Positions 7,740 to 16,532 of a stretch of DNA of 25,887 bases are shown here, piece after piece. Source of the DNA: a bacterium (lineage in GTDB: Bacteria; ARS69); contig JALGZR010000055.1 of assembly GCA_025774805.1 (NCBI GenBank), forward strand, positions 1-25,887, written 5' to 3'. Positions within the stretch are counted from its first letter, which is position 1. The number at the start of each line of letters is the position of its first letter. Position numbers and translations under genes: made by a program. The notes beneath the pieces are model-generated. The model was not told the origin of the DNA, did not search any database, and saw only the letters and a list, made by a program, of their open reading frames with translations.

Positions 7740-8411
7740 TCAGCGATCCCACCCCTCCCGCCCGACGAGCGGCACGAACGCGCAGTCGATGAGGCGGCTC
7801 GTCCGGGCCTTCCCCCCCCGCTTCACGACCACCTCCAGGGATTGGAAGTCCCGGTCGCCGACCGGAATCACGAGGATTCCCTTCTCGGCCAGCTGCTCGA
7901 AAAGGGGGGCGGGCAGATCCGGGGCGCCGGCGGTCACGACGATCCGATCGTAGGGGGCATGTTCCGGCCATCCGAGGGTGCCGTCCCCCGTCTTCAGTAT
8001 GACGTTGTTGTATCCCAGTTCCTTCAGCGTCGCCGCCGCGCTCCGCGAGAGCTGGGGGCTTCGTTCGATCGAAAAGACCCGGGGAGTGAACTCGGCCAGG
8101 ATCGCGGTCTGGTAACCGGATCCGGTCCCGATCTCCAGGACCTTCTCGCCGCCCGAAAGGCCGAGCGCTTCGGTCATCAGTGCGACCATGTACGGCTGGG
8201 AGATCGTCTGCCCGGAGCCGATGGGAAGCGCGTGGTCGTCGTAGGCCCGCGAGCGGAGGGCGACATCCACGAATCGGTGGCGCGGAACGCGCGCCATGGC
8301 CTCCAGCACCCGCCGATCGCGGATGTTCCGCTCCGCGAGCTGGTAGCGGACCATCTCGTCCCGGGCGCGCGTCAGCTCGTCGTTTCCGTTCCCCTCGGGG
8401 CGCAAGGTCAC
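7740..8411 (-). CDS. pcm: Protein-L-isoaspartate O-methyltransferase
   Basis: A 223-residue SAM-dependent methyltransferase that starts repair of isoaspartyl damage in proteins. Diagnostic blocks are RHRFVD near the N-terminus, ALPIGSGQTISQPYMVALM (substrate region of the PCMT family), the SAM motif KVLEIGTGSGYQTAILAE, and YDRIVVTAGAPDLPAPLFEQL followed by GILVIPVGD. The GTG start at 8411 overlaps the surE stop in a GTGA, so the two genes are translationally coupled. The surE-pcm pairing is widespread in bacteria and linked to stationary-phase survival. Confidence 0.95.
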   Translation of the reverse strand: MTLRPEGNGNDELTRARDEMVRYQLAERNIRDRRVLEAMARVPRHRFVDVALRSRAYDDHALPIGSGQTISQPYMVALMTEALGLSGGEKVLEIGTGSGYQTAILAEFTPRVFSIERSPQLSRSAAATLKELGYNNVILKTGDGTLGWPEHAPYDRIVVTAGAPDLPAPLFEQLAEKGILVIPVGDRDFQSLEVVVKRGGKARTSRLIDCAFVPLVGREGWDR

Positions 8412-9166
8412 GTGGCGACCCCCGTCAGGTCGAGGGCCTCGAGCTCCGCGAGCGCGCCCTCGTCGGTGAGGGCCAGGTGGAGCGGAGTGACCGAGATTCC
8501 CCCGGCATGGATCACGGCGCAGTCGGTGTCCTCGGGGCCCACCCACGTCGGCTCGGCGCCGCCGATCCAGTAGTACTTCTTCCCGCGCGGATCCTCCTTC
8601 TCGATGATCTCGTCGGAGTAGGCCCGACTCCCCAGTCGGGTGACGCGCGGCTCGCCCCACTCGGAGGCGGGACCGACCGGGAAGTTCACGTTGAGCAGAG
8701 CTCTCCGGCCCCGGGCCCACTCGCCCAGCCGGTCGATGAGACGGTTCACCACCCGGGCCGCTCCCTCGTAGTCGCCCTTCTCCCGGTCCCTCACCGAGAC
8801 GGCGAGCGAGGGGATGCCCAGGATGTGGGCCTCGAAGGCGGCGGCCACCGTCCCGGAGTAGGTCACGTCCTCTCCCATGTTCGACCCGTGGTTCAGGCCG
8901 GACACGACGAGGTCGGGGTCCTCCCTCAGGACTCCGTGACATCCCACGAGTACGCAGTCGGTCGGGGTGCCGTCTACCGTGAAGCGGAACTCGTCGAGCT
9001 GACGGATTCGGAGCGGTCGATCCAACGTGATCGAGTGACTCGACGCGCTCTGCTCCCGGTCGGGTGCCACCGTGGTCACGCGGTGCCCCGCCCCCCGGAG
9101 GACCTCGCCGAGGATCCGCAAGCCTGGGGCCAGGATGCCGTCGTCGTTGGTCAGAAGGATCTTCAC
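8408..9166 (-). CDS. surE: 5'/3'-nucleotidase SurE
   Basis: A 252-residue SurE nucleotidase, which removes phosphate from nucleoside monophosphates. The N-terminus KILLTNDDGILAPGL carries the acidic metal-binding pair. DREQSASSHSITLDRPL supplies the conserved Ser region, and VVSGLNHGSNMGEDVTYSGT holds the family Asn and active-site loop. SVTPLHLALT is near the end. The frame stays open upstream into the tRNA gene, so the GTG at 9166, immediately before KILLTNDDG, is chosen. The ribosome-binding site there is weak. It overlaps pcm by four bases and lies about 70 bases downstream of a tRNA-Pro gene on the same strand. Confidence 0.95.
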   Translation of the reverse strand: MKILLTNDDGILAPGLRILGEVLRGAGHRVTTVAPDREQSASSHSITLDRPLRIRQLDEFRFTVDGTPTDCVLVGCHGVLREDPDLVVSGLNHGSNMGEDVTYSGTVAAAFEAHILGIPSLAVSVRDREKGDYEGAARVVNRLIDRLGEWARGRRALLNVNFPVGPASEWGEPRVTRLGSRAYSDEIIEKEDPRGKKYYWIGGAEPTWVGPEDTDCAVIHAGGISVTPLHLALTDEGALAELEALDLTGVAT

Positions 9167-9239
9167 CGGGGGTTCCGAACCGAAGGGGGCGGCCGGCTCG
9201 CCGCGAAGGGACCGGTCCTCGGGACCGGAGGGAAAGGGT

Positions 9240-9317
9240 TGGTCGGGGCGACCGGATTTGAACCGGCGACCTCTTGCACCCCAAGCAAGCACGCTAACCG
9301 GACTGCGCCACGCCCCG
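9240..9317 (-). tRNA. tRNA-Pro, anticodon GGG
   Basis: On the minus strand the acceptor CGGGGCG pairs with CGCCCCG, with discriminator A and encoded CCA (9240-9242). The anticodon stem CTTGC/GCAAG encloses TTGGGGT, giving anticodon GGG (reads CCC and CCT). The T-arm CCGG-TTCAAAT-CCGG is intact. It is a second proline isoacceptor 1.6 kb from the first, with a very similar body. Confidence 0.97.
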
Positions 9318-9389
9318 ACCTTTTTCTCGTTTGGACGCCCAGCAATCTAAGGAGGGCCCCATTCCTGATCAAGGGGAAACGGGACCGGT

Positions 9390-9740
9390 CTACGGAGAAA
9401 GCTCCGCCAGGATGCTCTCCAGCTCCTCCCGCAGGGAGACGATCTGGTGGTGCCGCTCCGCCCGGGTGAAGGGGATCTCGATCTGCTCCATATCCACACC
9501 CCGGCGGTCCTGCAGCTTTCGTCGGGCCCCCTTTATGGTGAACCCCTCCTCGTAGAGGAGCTGGCGAATGAGGAGCACGAGCCGGACGTCCTTCTCCCGG
9601 TAGGTCCGATTGCCAGCGCGGTTCTTGCGCGGCCGAAGCGCCGCGAACTCGGTCTCCCAGTAGCGGAGCACGTGGGGCTTCACACCGGCCATCTCCGCGA
9701 CCTCGGTAATCGAGTAGTAGATCTTTCGGGTTCCGCTCAC
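9390..9740 (-). CDS. MerR-family transcriptional regulator
   Basis: A 116-residue protein with an N-terminal MerR winged-helix domain: [22 protein letters not shown], recognisable as [10 protein letters not shown] and LRYWETEF, then [27 protein letters not shown] (blocks NRTYREKDV and LLYEEGFTI). A short C-terminal helix ([13 protein letters not shown]) probably dimerises. It has no obvious effector domain or cysteine metal site. It begins 21 bp after the gpsA stop and is probably the last gene of the der-plsY-gpsA transcript. Small MerR proteins of this kind are common in FCB and related phyla; the target genes are unknown. Confidence 0.9.
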   Translation of the reverse strand: MSGTRKIYYSITEVAEMAGVKPHVLRYWETEFAALRPRKNRAGNRTYREKDVRLVLLIRQLLYEEGFTIKGARRKLQDRRGVDMEQIEIPFTRAERHHQIVSLREELESILAELSP

Positions 9741-9761
9741 TCCGGCCCTCCGGCCCCCATT

Positions 9762-10748
9762 CTAGCGAACTTCGGCCTTCGCGTCTCGCCCCATCAGCTC
9801 GCTCAGAGCGACCCTCGGGTCCTTCTTCTCGAAGAGGATCTCGGCCACCTTTTCGGTGATCGGGAGCTCGACCCCGCGCTCCCGGGCGATCTCGATCGCC
9901 GATCGGGTCGTGTTCACTCCCTCCGCCACCATTCCGGTCTCGCGTGTCGCCTGCTCGAGGGTGCGGCCGCGCCCCAACAGCTCTCCGACGTTGCGGTTGC
10001 GGCTGTGCCGGCTCATGCACGTGGTGATCAGGTCGCCGATGCCCGCGAGCCCGTAGAACGTGTCCGCCCGGGCGCCGAGGGCCTCCCCCAGCCGGGTGAT
10101 CTCGGCCAATCCGCGGGTGAGCAGAGCGCCTTTCGTGTTGTCGCCGAAGCCGAGGCCGTCGCAGATGCCGGCCGCGATCGCGATGACGTTCTTGAGGGCG
10201 GCCGCCGTCTCCACTCCCAGAAGATCGAGATTCGTGTACACGCGAAAGGTCGGACTGAAGAGGATCCGTTGAAACGTGATGGCCACGCTCTGGTCCTCCG
10301 AGGACACGACCACCGTGGTCGGGATCGAACGCGCGACCTCCTCCGCGTGGCTCGGTCCGGCCAAGACCGCAATTCCGGGACCGACGGCGAGCTCTTCACG
10401 AAGGACGGTCGACATGCGCAGCCGCGAGCCCGGCTCGTACCCCTTCGCGGCACAGAGCACCCGGAGGGGGGCTCCCCGGGAAGCCAGGGCACGCGCGACC
10501 TCGCGTTGCGCCCGGGTGGGGACGGCGAGAATCACGTCGTCCCCCGGCGCTTCGGGCGCTCCCGAAGCGACCGTGAGCGAGTCGGGCAGACGGACCCCGG
10601 GAAGGTAGCGGCGATTCTCCCGCGATCGGGCCATCTCCGCGGTGACCTCCGGATTCCGGCCCCACAGGCGGACGGTCTTCCCCGTCGCGGCCAGGAGAAC
10701 CGCGAGCGCGGTTCCCCAGCTTCCCGCGCCGAAAACCTGAACGCTCAC
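9762..10748 (-). CDS. gpsA: NAD(P)H-dependent glycerol-3-phosphate dehydrogenase
   Basis: A 328-residue cytoplasmic enzyme that reduces dihydroxyacetone phosphate to sn-glycerol-3-phosphate for phospholipid synthesis. The N-terminal Rossmann fold shows VFGAGSWGTALAVLL and LWGRNPEV. VLCAAKGYE and VLAGPSHAEEVA follow. The catalytic-lysine region is AALKNVIAIAAGICDGL, then GLAEITRLGEALGA, TFYGLAGIGDLITTC and SRNRNVGELLGRG. The GTG at 10748 overlaps the plsY stop (GTGA) with a purine-rich AGGAAGGGAG upstream. PlsY, encoded immediately upstream, uses the product of this enzyme, which makes the gene order functionally sensible. Confidence 0.96.
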   Translation of the reverse strand: MSVQVFGAGSWGTALAVLLAATGKTVRLWGRNPEVTAEMARSRENRRYLPGVRLPDSLTVASGAPEAPGDDVILAVPTRAQREVARALASRGAPLRVLCAAKGYEPGSRLRMSTVLREELAVGPGIAVLAGPSHAEEVARSIPTTVVVSSEDQSVAITFQRILFSPTFRVYTNLDLLGVETAAALKNVIAIAAGICDGLGFGDNTKGALLTRGLAEITRLGEALGARADTFYGLAGIGDLITTCMSRHSRNRNVGELLGRGRTLEQATRETGMVAEGVNTTRSAIEIARERGVELPITEKVAEILFEKKDPRVALSELMGRDAKAEVR

Positions 10749-11356
10749 AACGCTCCCTTCCTCGGATGATTCCGCGTGATTCGACTCTCCTCGCCGGCCA
10801 GGATTCGACGGATGTTGGAGCGGTGGCGGAGCACGACGAGCAGCGCGATCGCGATTCCCGCCCACTGCAAGGACGGCGGGGCGTCGAGAAGTCGCAGGGC
10901 GACGGCGAGGGCCACCGCGCCCGCCATCGAGGCCAGGGAAACGAACCTCCCGACGGCGAGAACGACGGCGAACACCCCCAAGGCGATGGCGGTGCCGATC
11001 GGGGCGAGGCCGAGGAACGCCCCGGCCGCGGTCGCGACCCCCTTCCCTCCCCGAAAGCGGAGATAGACGGGCCAGACGTGCCCCGCGATCGCGGCCACTC
11101 CGAAAAGGAGGCGAATCCGGGGGTCTCCCAGGCCCAGAAGCGCCGGAATCGCGGTGACCGCGACGAGACCCTTGACGATGTCGAGAAGGAGGACCGGCAC
11201 GCCCAGCGCGGGACCGAGGACCCGGATCGCATTCGACCCGCCGATGTTGCCGCTCCCGTGCCGGCGCACGTCCACTCCTCGGAGCCGTCCCGCGAGGAGC
11301 GCGAACGGGATGCCCCCGACCAGATAGGCGACGAGCACGCCCAGAGCAATCGTCAT
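10745..11356 (-). CDS. plsY: Acyl-phosphate:glycerol-3-phosphate acyltransferase
   Basis: A 203-residue multi-pass inner-membrane protein that acylates glycerol-3-phosphate from acyl-phosphate, the first step of phosphatidic acid synthesis. The three PlsY motifs are all present: GSGNIGGSNA (about 34-43), GHVWPVYLRFRGGKG (about 92-106) and RHRSNIRRILAGEE (177-190). Five or so hydrophobic helices separate them. It overlaps der upstream (ATGA) and gpsA downstream (GTGA), each by four bases, so the three are one operon. Confidence 0.96.
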   Translation of the reverse strand: MTIALGVLVAYLVGGIPFALLAGRLRGVDVRRHGSGNIGGSNAIRVLGPALGVPVLLLDIVKGLVAVTAIPALLGLGDPRIRLLFGVAAIAGHVWPVYLRFRGGKGVATAAGAFLGLAPIGTAIALGVFAVVLAVGRFVSLASMAGAVALAVALRLLDAPPSLQWAGIAIALLVVLRHRSNIRRILAGEESRITRNHPRKGAL

Positions 11357-12702
11357 CCCGCGTCCTTCCCTTCCCGCTTCCGGATGACCACCTTCACCGG
11401 GACTCCCTCGAAGCGGAACTCCTCCTTGAGGCGATTACGGAGGAACCGCGTGTAGTGTCCTTCCAGATTCTCGGGCCGGTTCGTGAACACGGCGAAGGTC
11501 GGGGGTCGCACCGAGACCTGGGTTCCGTAGAGGATCCTCGTCGCGCGCGAGCTTCGATTGGACGGGGGGGGATGGCGCTCGACGATGCGACGCAGCACTT
11601 CGTTCACTCGTGCCGTGGCGATGCGGCGGCGGCGCATCCGGGCCAGGCTCCCCGCCGCGGGAAGAATGCGTCCGACGCGCCGGCCGGTCAATGCCGAGGC
11701 GTAGATCAGGGGCGAATCCGAGAGGAACTTGAAGTGCCACTTCAGCCGGTCCTCGAACTCGAGGGCCGTGTCGTGGTCCTTTTCGACGGCGTCCCACTTG
11801 TTGGCGACGAGAACGACCCCCTTGTAGCGATCCGTCGCCTCGGCGGCGATCTTCACGTCCTGCTCGGACAGCGTCGCGGTCGCATCGAGGACGACCACGG
11901 CCACGTCGCACCGCTCGAGGGCCCGAATCGCCCGCAGCACGGACCAGTACTCGACCCCCTCCCGCACCCGGGACCGCCGCCTCAGACCGGCGGTGTCGAT
12001 GAGCAGGTAGCACTCCCCCTCGATCTCCACGGGGGTGTCGACCGAGTCCCGCGTGGTCCCCGCGACCTCGCTGACGATCATCTTCTTCTCGCCCAGGATC
12101 GCGTTCACGAGGGAGGACTTGCCGACGTTCGGCCTTCCGACGATCGCCACTCCGACGGCATTCTCGGGAGGGGTCTCCGAGCGCTCCCGCCCCGGCGGCA
12201 GGCCCTCGACGACCCGGTCGAGAAGATCTCCGATGCCCCGACCCGACAGGGCGGCCACCGGCAGCGCGGGTCCGAGGCCACCCGCCACGATCGCCGCCGC
12301 CGCGGCCTCCCGGGCCGGATCGTCCGCCTTGTTCGCGACGACCAGAGCGGGCTTGTCCTTCCGGAGCAGCGTGCGCGTCACCTCCTCGTCCTCGGGAGCG
12401 AGTCCGACGTTCCCGTCGAGGAGCAGCACGATGAGGTCCGCCTCCTCGATCGCGGACTCCACCTGTTGCTGGATCGCGGGCTCGAGCCCTCGGCCGTCCC
12501 AAAGGATGACCCCCCCGGTGTCGACCAGCCAGAAGCGACGCCCGTTCCACTCGGCGAGCGCGTAGTTCCGGTCACGGGTGATTCCCGCCTCGTCGTGGAC
12601 GACCGCGAGTCGGCGCCGGAGAATTCGATTGAAGAGGGTGGACTTGCCGACGTTCGGTCGCCCGACGATCGCGACGGTCGGCAGTCCGTCGGCGAAACGC
12701 AT
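11353..12702 (-). CDS. der: Ribosome assembly GTPase Der (EngA)
   Basis: A 449-residue tandem GTPase needed for 50S ribosomal subunit assembly. G domain 1 has GRPNVGKS (14-21), ITRDR (switch), DTGG and NKAD (124-127). G domain 2 has GRPNVGKS (189-196), GTTRDS, DTAG (236-239) and NKWD (301-304). The C-terminal KH-like domain ends with FRFEGVPVKVVIRKRE, typical of the family. The ATG at 12702 follows AAGGAG. It is the first gene of the operon der-plsY-gpsA-merR, whose first three genes overlap by four bases each. Confidence 0.97.
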   Translation of the reverse strand: MRFADGLPTVAIVGRPNVGKSTLFNRILRRRLAVVHDEAGITRDRNYALAEWNGRRFWLVDTGGVILWDGRGLEPAIQQQVESAIEEADLIVLLLDGNVGLAPEDEEVTRTLLRKDKPALVVANKADDPAREAAAAAIVAGGLGPALPVAALSGRGIGDLLDRVVEGLPPGRERSETPPENAVGVAIVGRPNVGKSSLVNAILGEKKMIVSEVAGTTRDSVDTPVEIEGECYLLIDTAGLRRRSRVREGVEYWSVLRAIRALERCDVAVVVLDATATLSEQDVKIAAEATDRYKGVVLVANKWDAVEKDHDTALEFEDRLKWHFKFLSDSPLIYASALTGRRVGRILPAAGSLARMRRRRIATARVNEVLRRIVERHPPPSNRSSRATRILYGTQVSVRPPTFAVFTNRPENLEGHYTRFLRNRLKEEFRFEGVPVKVVIRKREGKDAG

Positions 12703-13732
12703 CCGGATCTCCTTCGGGCGAGGAGTCTAACGGATTCGGGACGATCTGGGGCGGGGCGGATGGCGGGGCTTCGCGTCCCTCCCGGGAGGGCTGCCCCCCG
12801 CGCCCGCGTGCTATCCTCGATCGAACGCGTCGACGACGAGTCGCCCCGACACCGATTCCCTCTCTTCCCCCACCGAGAGAATCGGCGGGGCTCGTCGATG
12901 CGGCCGAGTTCGACCGTCTCGGGAGGGACAGGGAACCCCGGACGGGGACGGCCCCGTACCCGCCCCGAGTGACGCTCGAGGTCCGATCTCCCTGCCGGTT
13001 CAGAGCCGCGGAATCCCCGGCGGCCGGGCCGGGGTCGGGCGGAAGAAACCGGCCGCATGGACACCCGTGCGACCGCCCCGCCCCTTTCGGCGGCCAGGAT
13101 CGCCCACCTCCGAAGATCCCGACGGGGTTCACCTCACTCGGCCTGATCAAAGTCATCCCTTTAGCTGACTGTCGTCATCCCGGCATTCCGAAGAGGAGTC
13201 CCCTCGTCCGGCGGTGGCGGGTCCGGTCCCTGGGAGAGTAGCGCGTACGGTATCCATAGTAACTCCAACTGCACCCGGGACTTCCACGACTTGAATGTAA
13301 ACGTCTCGATGTGCAGACCAACCCGATAATGGGAGAACCGCGGAGAGATGTTATCTATTGACACAGGTGACATAGAAATGCATTTGTAGAGCATTCAGAA
13401 CTTAACTGCAATCAGGAGGCTCTTCCCTTCACCCGAGTCAGGAATTCCTCTCTCCCGAGCCCGGCCAGCTCGATTCCGATCCCGTTGGCAATTTGTCCTC
13501 ACAGAAGAGGATTAGTCCATTTCATTTGCCCGCTCGGAATTGTTATGATTCGCGCGAAAGGGGGAGTCGGCTCACGCTGGGCCCTCCTCCTGCCCGCTCG
13601 CCGAGGGGACTTCCGCGAGCGGGTCTCCGCCGGTCGATCGGCGATTGCCACCCCGGTAAGGAACGGCCGGCGAAACAACACAGGGGTGGCGACTTGGATC
13701 AACACATGGAAAGAGAGAGGAGGTCTTGACGC
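12703..13732. other. About 1 kb without a recognisable gene
   Basis: The stretch lies between the divergent der and 13733 genes. Frames on both strands give only low-complexity, unfamiliar translations. A GC-rich hairpin (CCCCGGC at 13015-13021 with GCCGGGG at 13028-13034) is visible. A less GC-rich patch spans roughly 13245-13550. Both promoters must lie here, but little else can be supported. Confidence 0.6.
13521..13549 (+). promoter_or_regulatory. Candidate sigma-70-like promoter for the 13733 gene
   Basis: TATGAT at 13544-13549 matches the -10 consensus at five of six bases. TTCATT 17 bp upstream is a weak -35. This would give a leader of about 180 nt. It is a consensus match only. Confidence 0.3.
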
Positions 13733-14473
13733 ATGCGCAAGTTCTTCGTTTCTGCGTTCGTATTGGGGGCGATCTTCGCGTTCGCGACCTCGAGTTATGC
13801 CCTCGAGAAGACGCAGGCCCGGTTCACGGGCGATGCTCCCGACGACTGGGTGACATCCGAGGAAACGATCTCCATCAGCTACTACAACATCTGCTTGGGC
13901 TGGGTCTGGGTCTGGTCGGGGTTCGCCGACAGTGAGATGTTTGGCACCGTGTTCAACCACGGCGCCGGCGTGCTCACGGGAAGCTACCAGTACTTCCCGA
14001 CGGGAGCGCCTCCCGGATACGGGTTCACCGGTTGGGCAGTGGTCAACAACGTGAAGGGCGAGAAGCCGCACCTCGAGGGCCTGGTCTGGCCGGCGAAGGC
14101 GCAGATCCCGTTCCTCCCGGCCGGCGCGGGCTGGGAGTACATCGCCTGGGGCGTCCTCATTGGGGAGTGGAAAGATAGCTTCGCCGTTTCGTACTGCCTC
14201 CAGGACGACTTCGGCTACGGGACTCCGGTCAACGTGTACTCGGACGGCCCGTTCGCCTGCGGCGTCTGCTTCCCGACGGATCGCACCACGAAGTCCTACC
14301 TCTGGGGCATCGCCCAGAAGGACGTCGACGGCAAGCCGATCTACACCGAGAACCCGGGCACCCCGCTGTTCGACGGACAGTGCTACGTCGAGTGGCTGGC
14401 TGCGGTTACGCTGAAGAAGGTGATCTCGGTCGACAGCGAGAGCTGGGGAGGTATCAAGAGCCTGTACCGCTAG
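13733..14473 (+). CDS. Secreted protein of unknown function with SWGxIKxxYR C-terminal tail
   Basis: A 246-residue protein with a clear Sec signal peptide (MRKFFVSAFVLGAIFAFATS, likely cleavage after SSYA). The mature part is rich in Trp, Tyr and Gly and contains several Cys (YNICLG, SYCLQ, FACGVCF, GQCYVEW). I recognise no domain. The last residues, SVDSESWGGIKSLYR, match the ends of two other proteins in this window (16533 and 19090), all finishing with an SWGxIKxxYR block directly before a TAG stop. The start has GAGGAGG ten bases upstream. A strong intrinsic terminator follows at 14520, so it is monocistronic. Probably exported to the periplasm or surface; its role is unknown. Confidence 0.88.
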   Translation: MRKFFVSAFVLGAIFAFATSSYALEKTQARFTGDAPDDWVTSEETISISYYNICLGWVWVWSGFADSEMFGTVFNHGAGVLTGSYQYFPTGAPPGYGFTGWAVVNNVKGEKPHLEGLVWPAKAQIPFLPAGAGWEYIAWGVLIGEWKDSFAVSYCLQDDFGYGTPVNVYSDGPFACGVCFPTDRTTKSYLWGIAQKDVDGKPIYTENPGTPLFDGQCYVEWLAAVTLKKVISVDSESWGGIKSLYR

Positions 14474-14519
14474 TGTCGGCTGAACACCGTTCTGTCTGTG
14501 CCTAGACCTCGGTGTTCAT

Positions 14520-14555
14520 GGGGCGTCGATCGGGGGATCGGCGCCCCTCTGTTTT
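14520..14555 (+). terminator. Rho-independent terminator after the 13733 gene
   Basis: A 12-bp stem (14520-14531 with 14536-14547, one G-T wobble) closed by a GGGG loop is followed by TCTGTTTT. It lies 47 bp past the stop codon. Confidence 0.85.
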
Positions 14556-15188
14556 GGCGCTGGAATGGCCGGGAGGCGTTCCGATACCGAAACGGGCGGA
14601 CGAGGATGGATGGAGCGGGCAACGGGATTCGAAGCCGAAATGGGCGGTCTTCATAACCAGGTGATGGTGCACGACTTACCGCCGCAAGGGATTGAATTCC
14701 CGCTGTTTGACTGCCCTCCCCCACTGCACATCCGTCGACACCAGTCGACATGAACTGACCCTGGTTTTCTGCACATGGTGGACACGCTGGAAGGTGGTCT
14801 GCACGCCGAACCACGGTCAATAGGAGTCGGCTGAACGGGGGAAGGAGCCGACTCCATGGCCGATGCTCGCGCGGCGGACGTGGCGTCCTCAAGGGGACGC
14901 GTCGTCTATCCGGGTTGGTGCTAGCACACCCGAACTGGGGGTGTGAGTAAGTCATTGACCATTGCCGGGCCCTCCGCGCGGCCAGGTCCTGTCATCCTGC
15001 GGGTCTGCACAATCCCAACTCTGACGACACGCACTCGCCACAATTCCTTGCAGTTTGGACGTTTAGAGAGGGTATCACTTCCTGATGCTTAGAACTATAC
15101 TGCGGGCGGTGACCGACATGCGCGTCTGTGCAGTTCGGCATAGGTGTAGTTAGACTCTTGGCGTCAGGGCCAACTGCGAAACGGACAT
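14556..15188. other. Intergenic stretch with a cluster of hairpins, no gene recognised
   Basis: No convincing coding frame is present. Three perfect-stem hairpins lie close together: 14823-14855 (10-bp stem), 14883-14900 (6-bp stem) and 14925-14945 (7-bp stem). GC content falls after about 15000, and TATACT (15096-15101) is a possible -10 for the next gene. Confidence 0.5.
14823..14945. ncRNA. Possible structured RNA or mobile-element end (three successive hairpins)
   Basis: GGAGTCGGCT/AGCCGACTCC (14823-14832 and 14846-14855), GCGTCC/GGACGC (14883-14888 and 14895-14900) and CACACCC/GGGTGTG (14925-14931 and 14939-14945) are perfect stems within 123 bp. No known RNA family is recognised. Strand and transcription are unknown. 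Confidence 0.25.
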
Positions 15189-16454
15189 ATGCAAGCACCT
15201 AGACAGAAATACATTAGAATTGCCTTTATGGCAGTGGGTGTTTTCTACGTATGTGAAGTACTGGGCACTTTCGTCAAATACACGTTGTTCTTTCGTGATA
15301 GCGAGGACCTCGTCGAGACCATAGCATCACATTACCAATCAGCGGTTGCAGAAACGTTCGTCTATTCTTGGTTCAAATTGGTGGCAGGGACACTCGTAGC
15401 GCAGACGCTGATCGCTCTTGCCCTGCTACTTGCAGCCCTCCTCTTCATAGCTGTGTCTGCGATGTATTTGGATCTCTCTGGCTCAGTGTACGCCACACTC
15501 AGCAATAAGCTCGGGATCGCGAGTGTTCTTACCAGTGCAGTTCATAGAACATTAGACCAAAAGGTAAGGCGGTCGCTACGATTTCATTTGTCATTCGCTC
15601 TGCTTGTGCCGATGCTGGTTGCCTTGTACGCACACCAGTCTTTCCACCTTAGTCTTGATGCACTTCTACGGATTCTCGCAGCGCTCGTGGTCTTGCACAC
15701 CATCGGCTCAAACGTGATTTGGATGAAAGGTTTGAAATTCGACAAGAGGAAATCCAAGGCATTCGTAAAAGCAGTTGCCTATCACAGCGCCAAGAAGACC
15801 CTTAACTACCTGGTCGTAGTGTTCATTATCATTTACGCATACGTTCCATTTTCTTTTCTCATATGGGAGACATGTCGTAACGTCTACGAGAGCTACTCAG
15901 AGGTGAGGATCTCAGATATCCTCTCTCAGCTCACAAGTGACAATCTGAATTTGCAGCTAATAGAACGGCGTGATGAAACAGGAAATCTCGTTCTCCATTA
16001 CCGAACGAATCCCGGTAGGGCTGTATCATGCCAGAATGGCGTCACCGAACGAAGCGCGAAGCTGGGTCGAATGATAACGTCTCATTTCCAACTACTGAAT
16101 GCAGACAAATATCGGTCGATACTTCCAACACTGACAAGCGTCATGCCGGTCGTCATACTGGTTAACCTATTTTTTTGGTTTGCGTATCCGTTCATTCTAT
16201 ATAAGAAACTCGAGCTGGGTTTGGACCTCATTAGAAAGGTTCTTAGCGTCGGCATGGCGTTTGTCTTCCAGGTGGTGCTGCGCGACGTGTTTCTCTGGGA
16301 TGTCTCATTTGTAACAAGACTCTCGTTGTTTCTGGTCGTGTTCGTCTTCACTGAATACTTTCTGAAGGAAGTGTTCGCGAGAAAGCAGAGGCGATCTTCT
16401 CGATTGGCGCGGCCACCCTCACAAGAGAAGTCTAACACCTCTGAGGCCCCCTGA
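15189..16454 (+). CDS. Polytopic membrane protein of unknown function, atypical base composition
   Basis: A 421-residue protein with about eight hydrophobic helices, including FMAVGVFYVCEVLGTF, TLIALALLLAALLFIAVSA, FALLVPMLVALYA, YLVVVFIIIYAYVPFSFLIW, PVVILVNLFFWFAYPFILY and LSLFLVVFVFTEYFL. A soluble stretch (about residues 230-300) lies between helix groups, and the C-terminal tail is basic and Ser-rich. I recognise no family. Its base composition and codon use (many A/T-ending codons) differ sharply from the GC-rich neighbours, which suggests recent horizontal acquisition. The ribosome-binding site before the ATG at 15189 is weak. It stands alone beside mobile-element remnants. Confidence 0.75.
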   Translation: MQAPRQKYIRIAFMAVGVFYVCEVLGTFVKYTLFFRDSEDLVETIASHYQSAVAETFVYSWFKLVAGTLVAQTLIALALLLAALLFIAVSAMYLDLSGSVYATLSNKLGIASVLTSAVHRTLDQKVRRSLRFHLSFALLVPMLVALYAHQSFHLSLDALLRILAALVVLHTIGSNVIWMKGLKFDKRKSKAFVKAVAYHSAKKTLNYLVVVFIIIYAYVPFSFLIWETCRNVYESYSEVRISDILSQLTSDNLNLQLIERRDETGNLVLHYRTNPGRAVSCQNGVTERSAKLGRMITSHFQLLNADKYRSILPTLTSVMPVVILVNLFFWFAYPFILYKKLELGLDLIRKVLSVGMAFVFQVVLRDVFLWDVSFVTRLSLFLVVFVFTEYFLKEVFARKQRRSSRLARPPSQEKSNTSEAP

Positions 16455-16532
16455 AGTCAAGGGCCAGACGCTCCCTTCTGTACACCTTTCGGTGTCGCCA
16501 CATACTCCTCGGGTGGCCCTGGCAGCGAGACG

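Noticed and set aside
13161-13394. 77-codon minus-strand frame in the gap before the 13733 gene
   Set aside because: No ribosome site, no familiar motif and composition unlike neighbours; probably chance in a less GC-rich patch.
14740-14800. Sequence TGAACTGACCCTGGTTTTCT resembling an insertion-sequence terminus
   Set aside because: The resemblance is from memory only. No inverted partner or transposase remnant was found nearby, so it is not annotated as an IS end.
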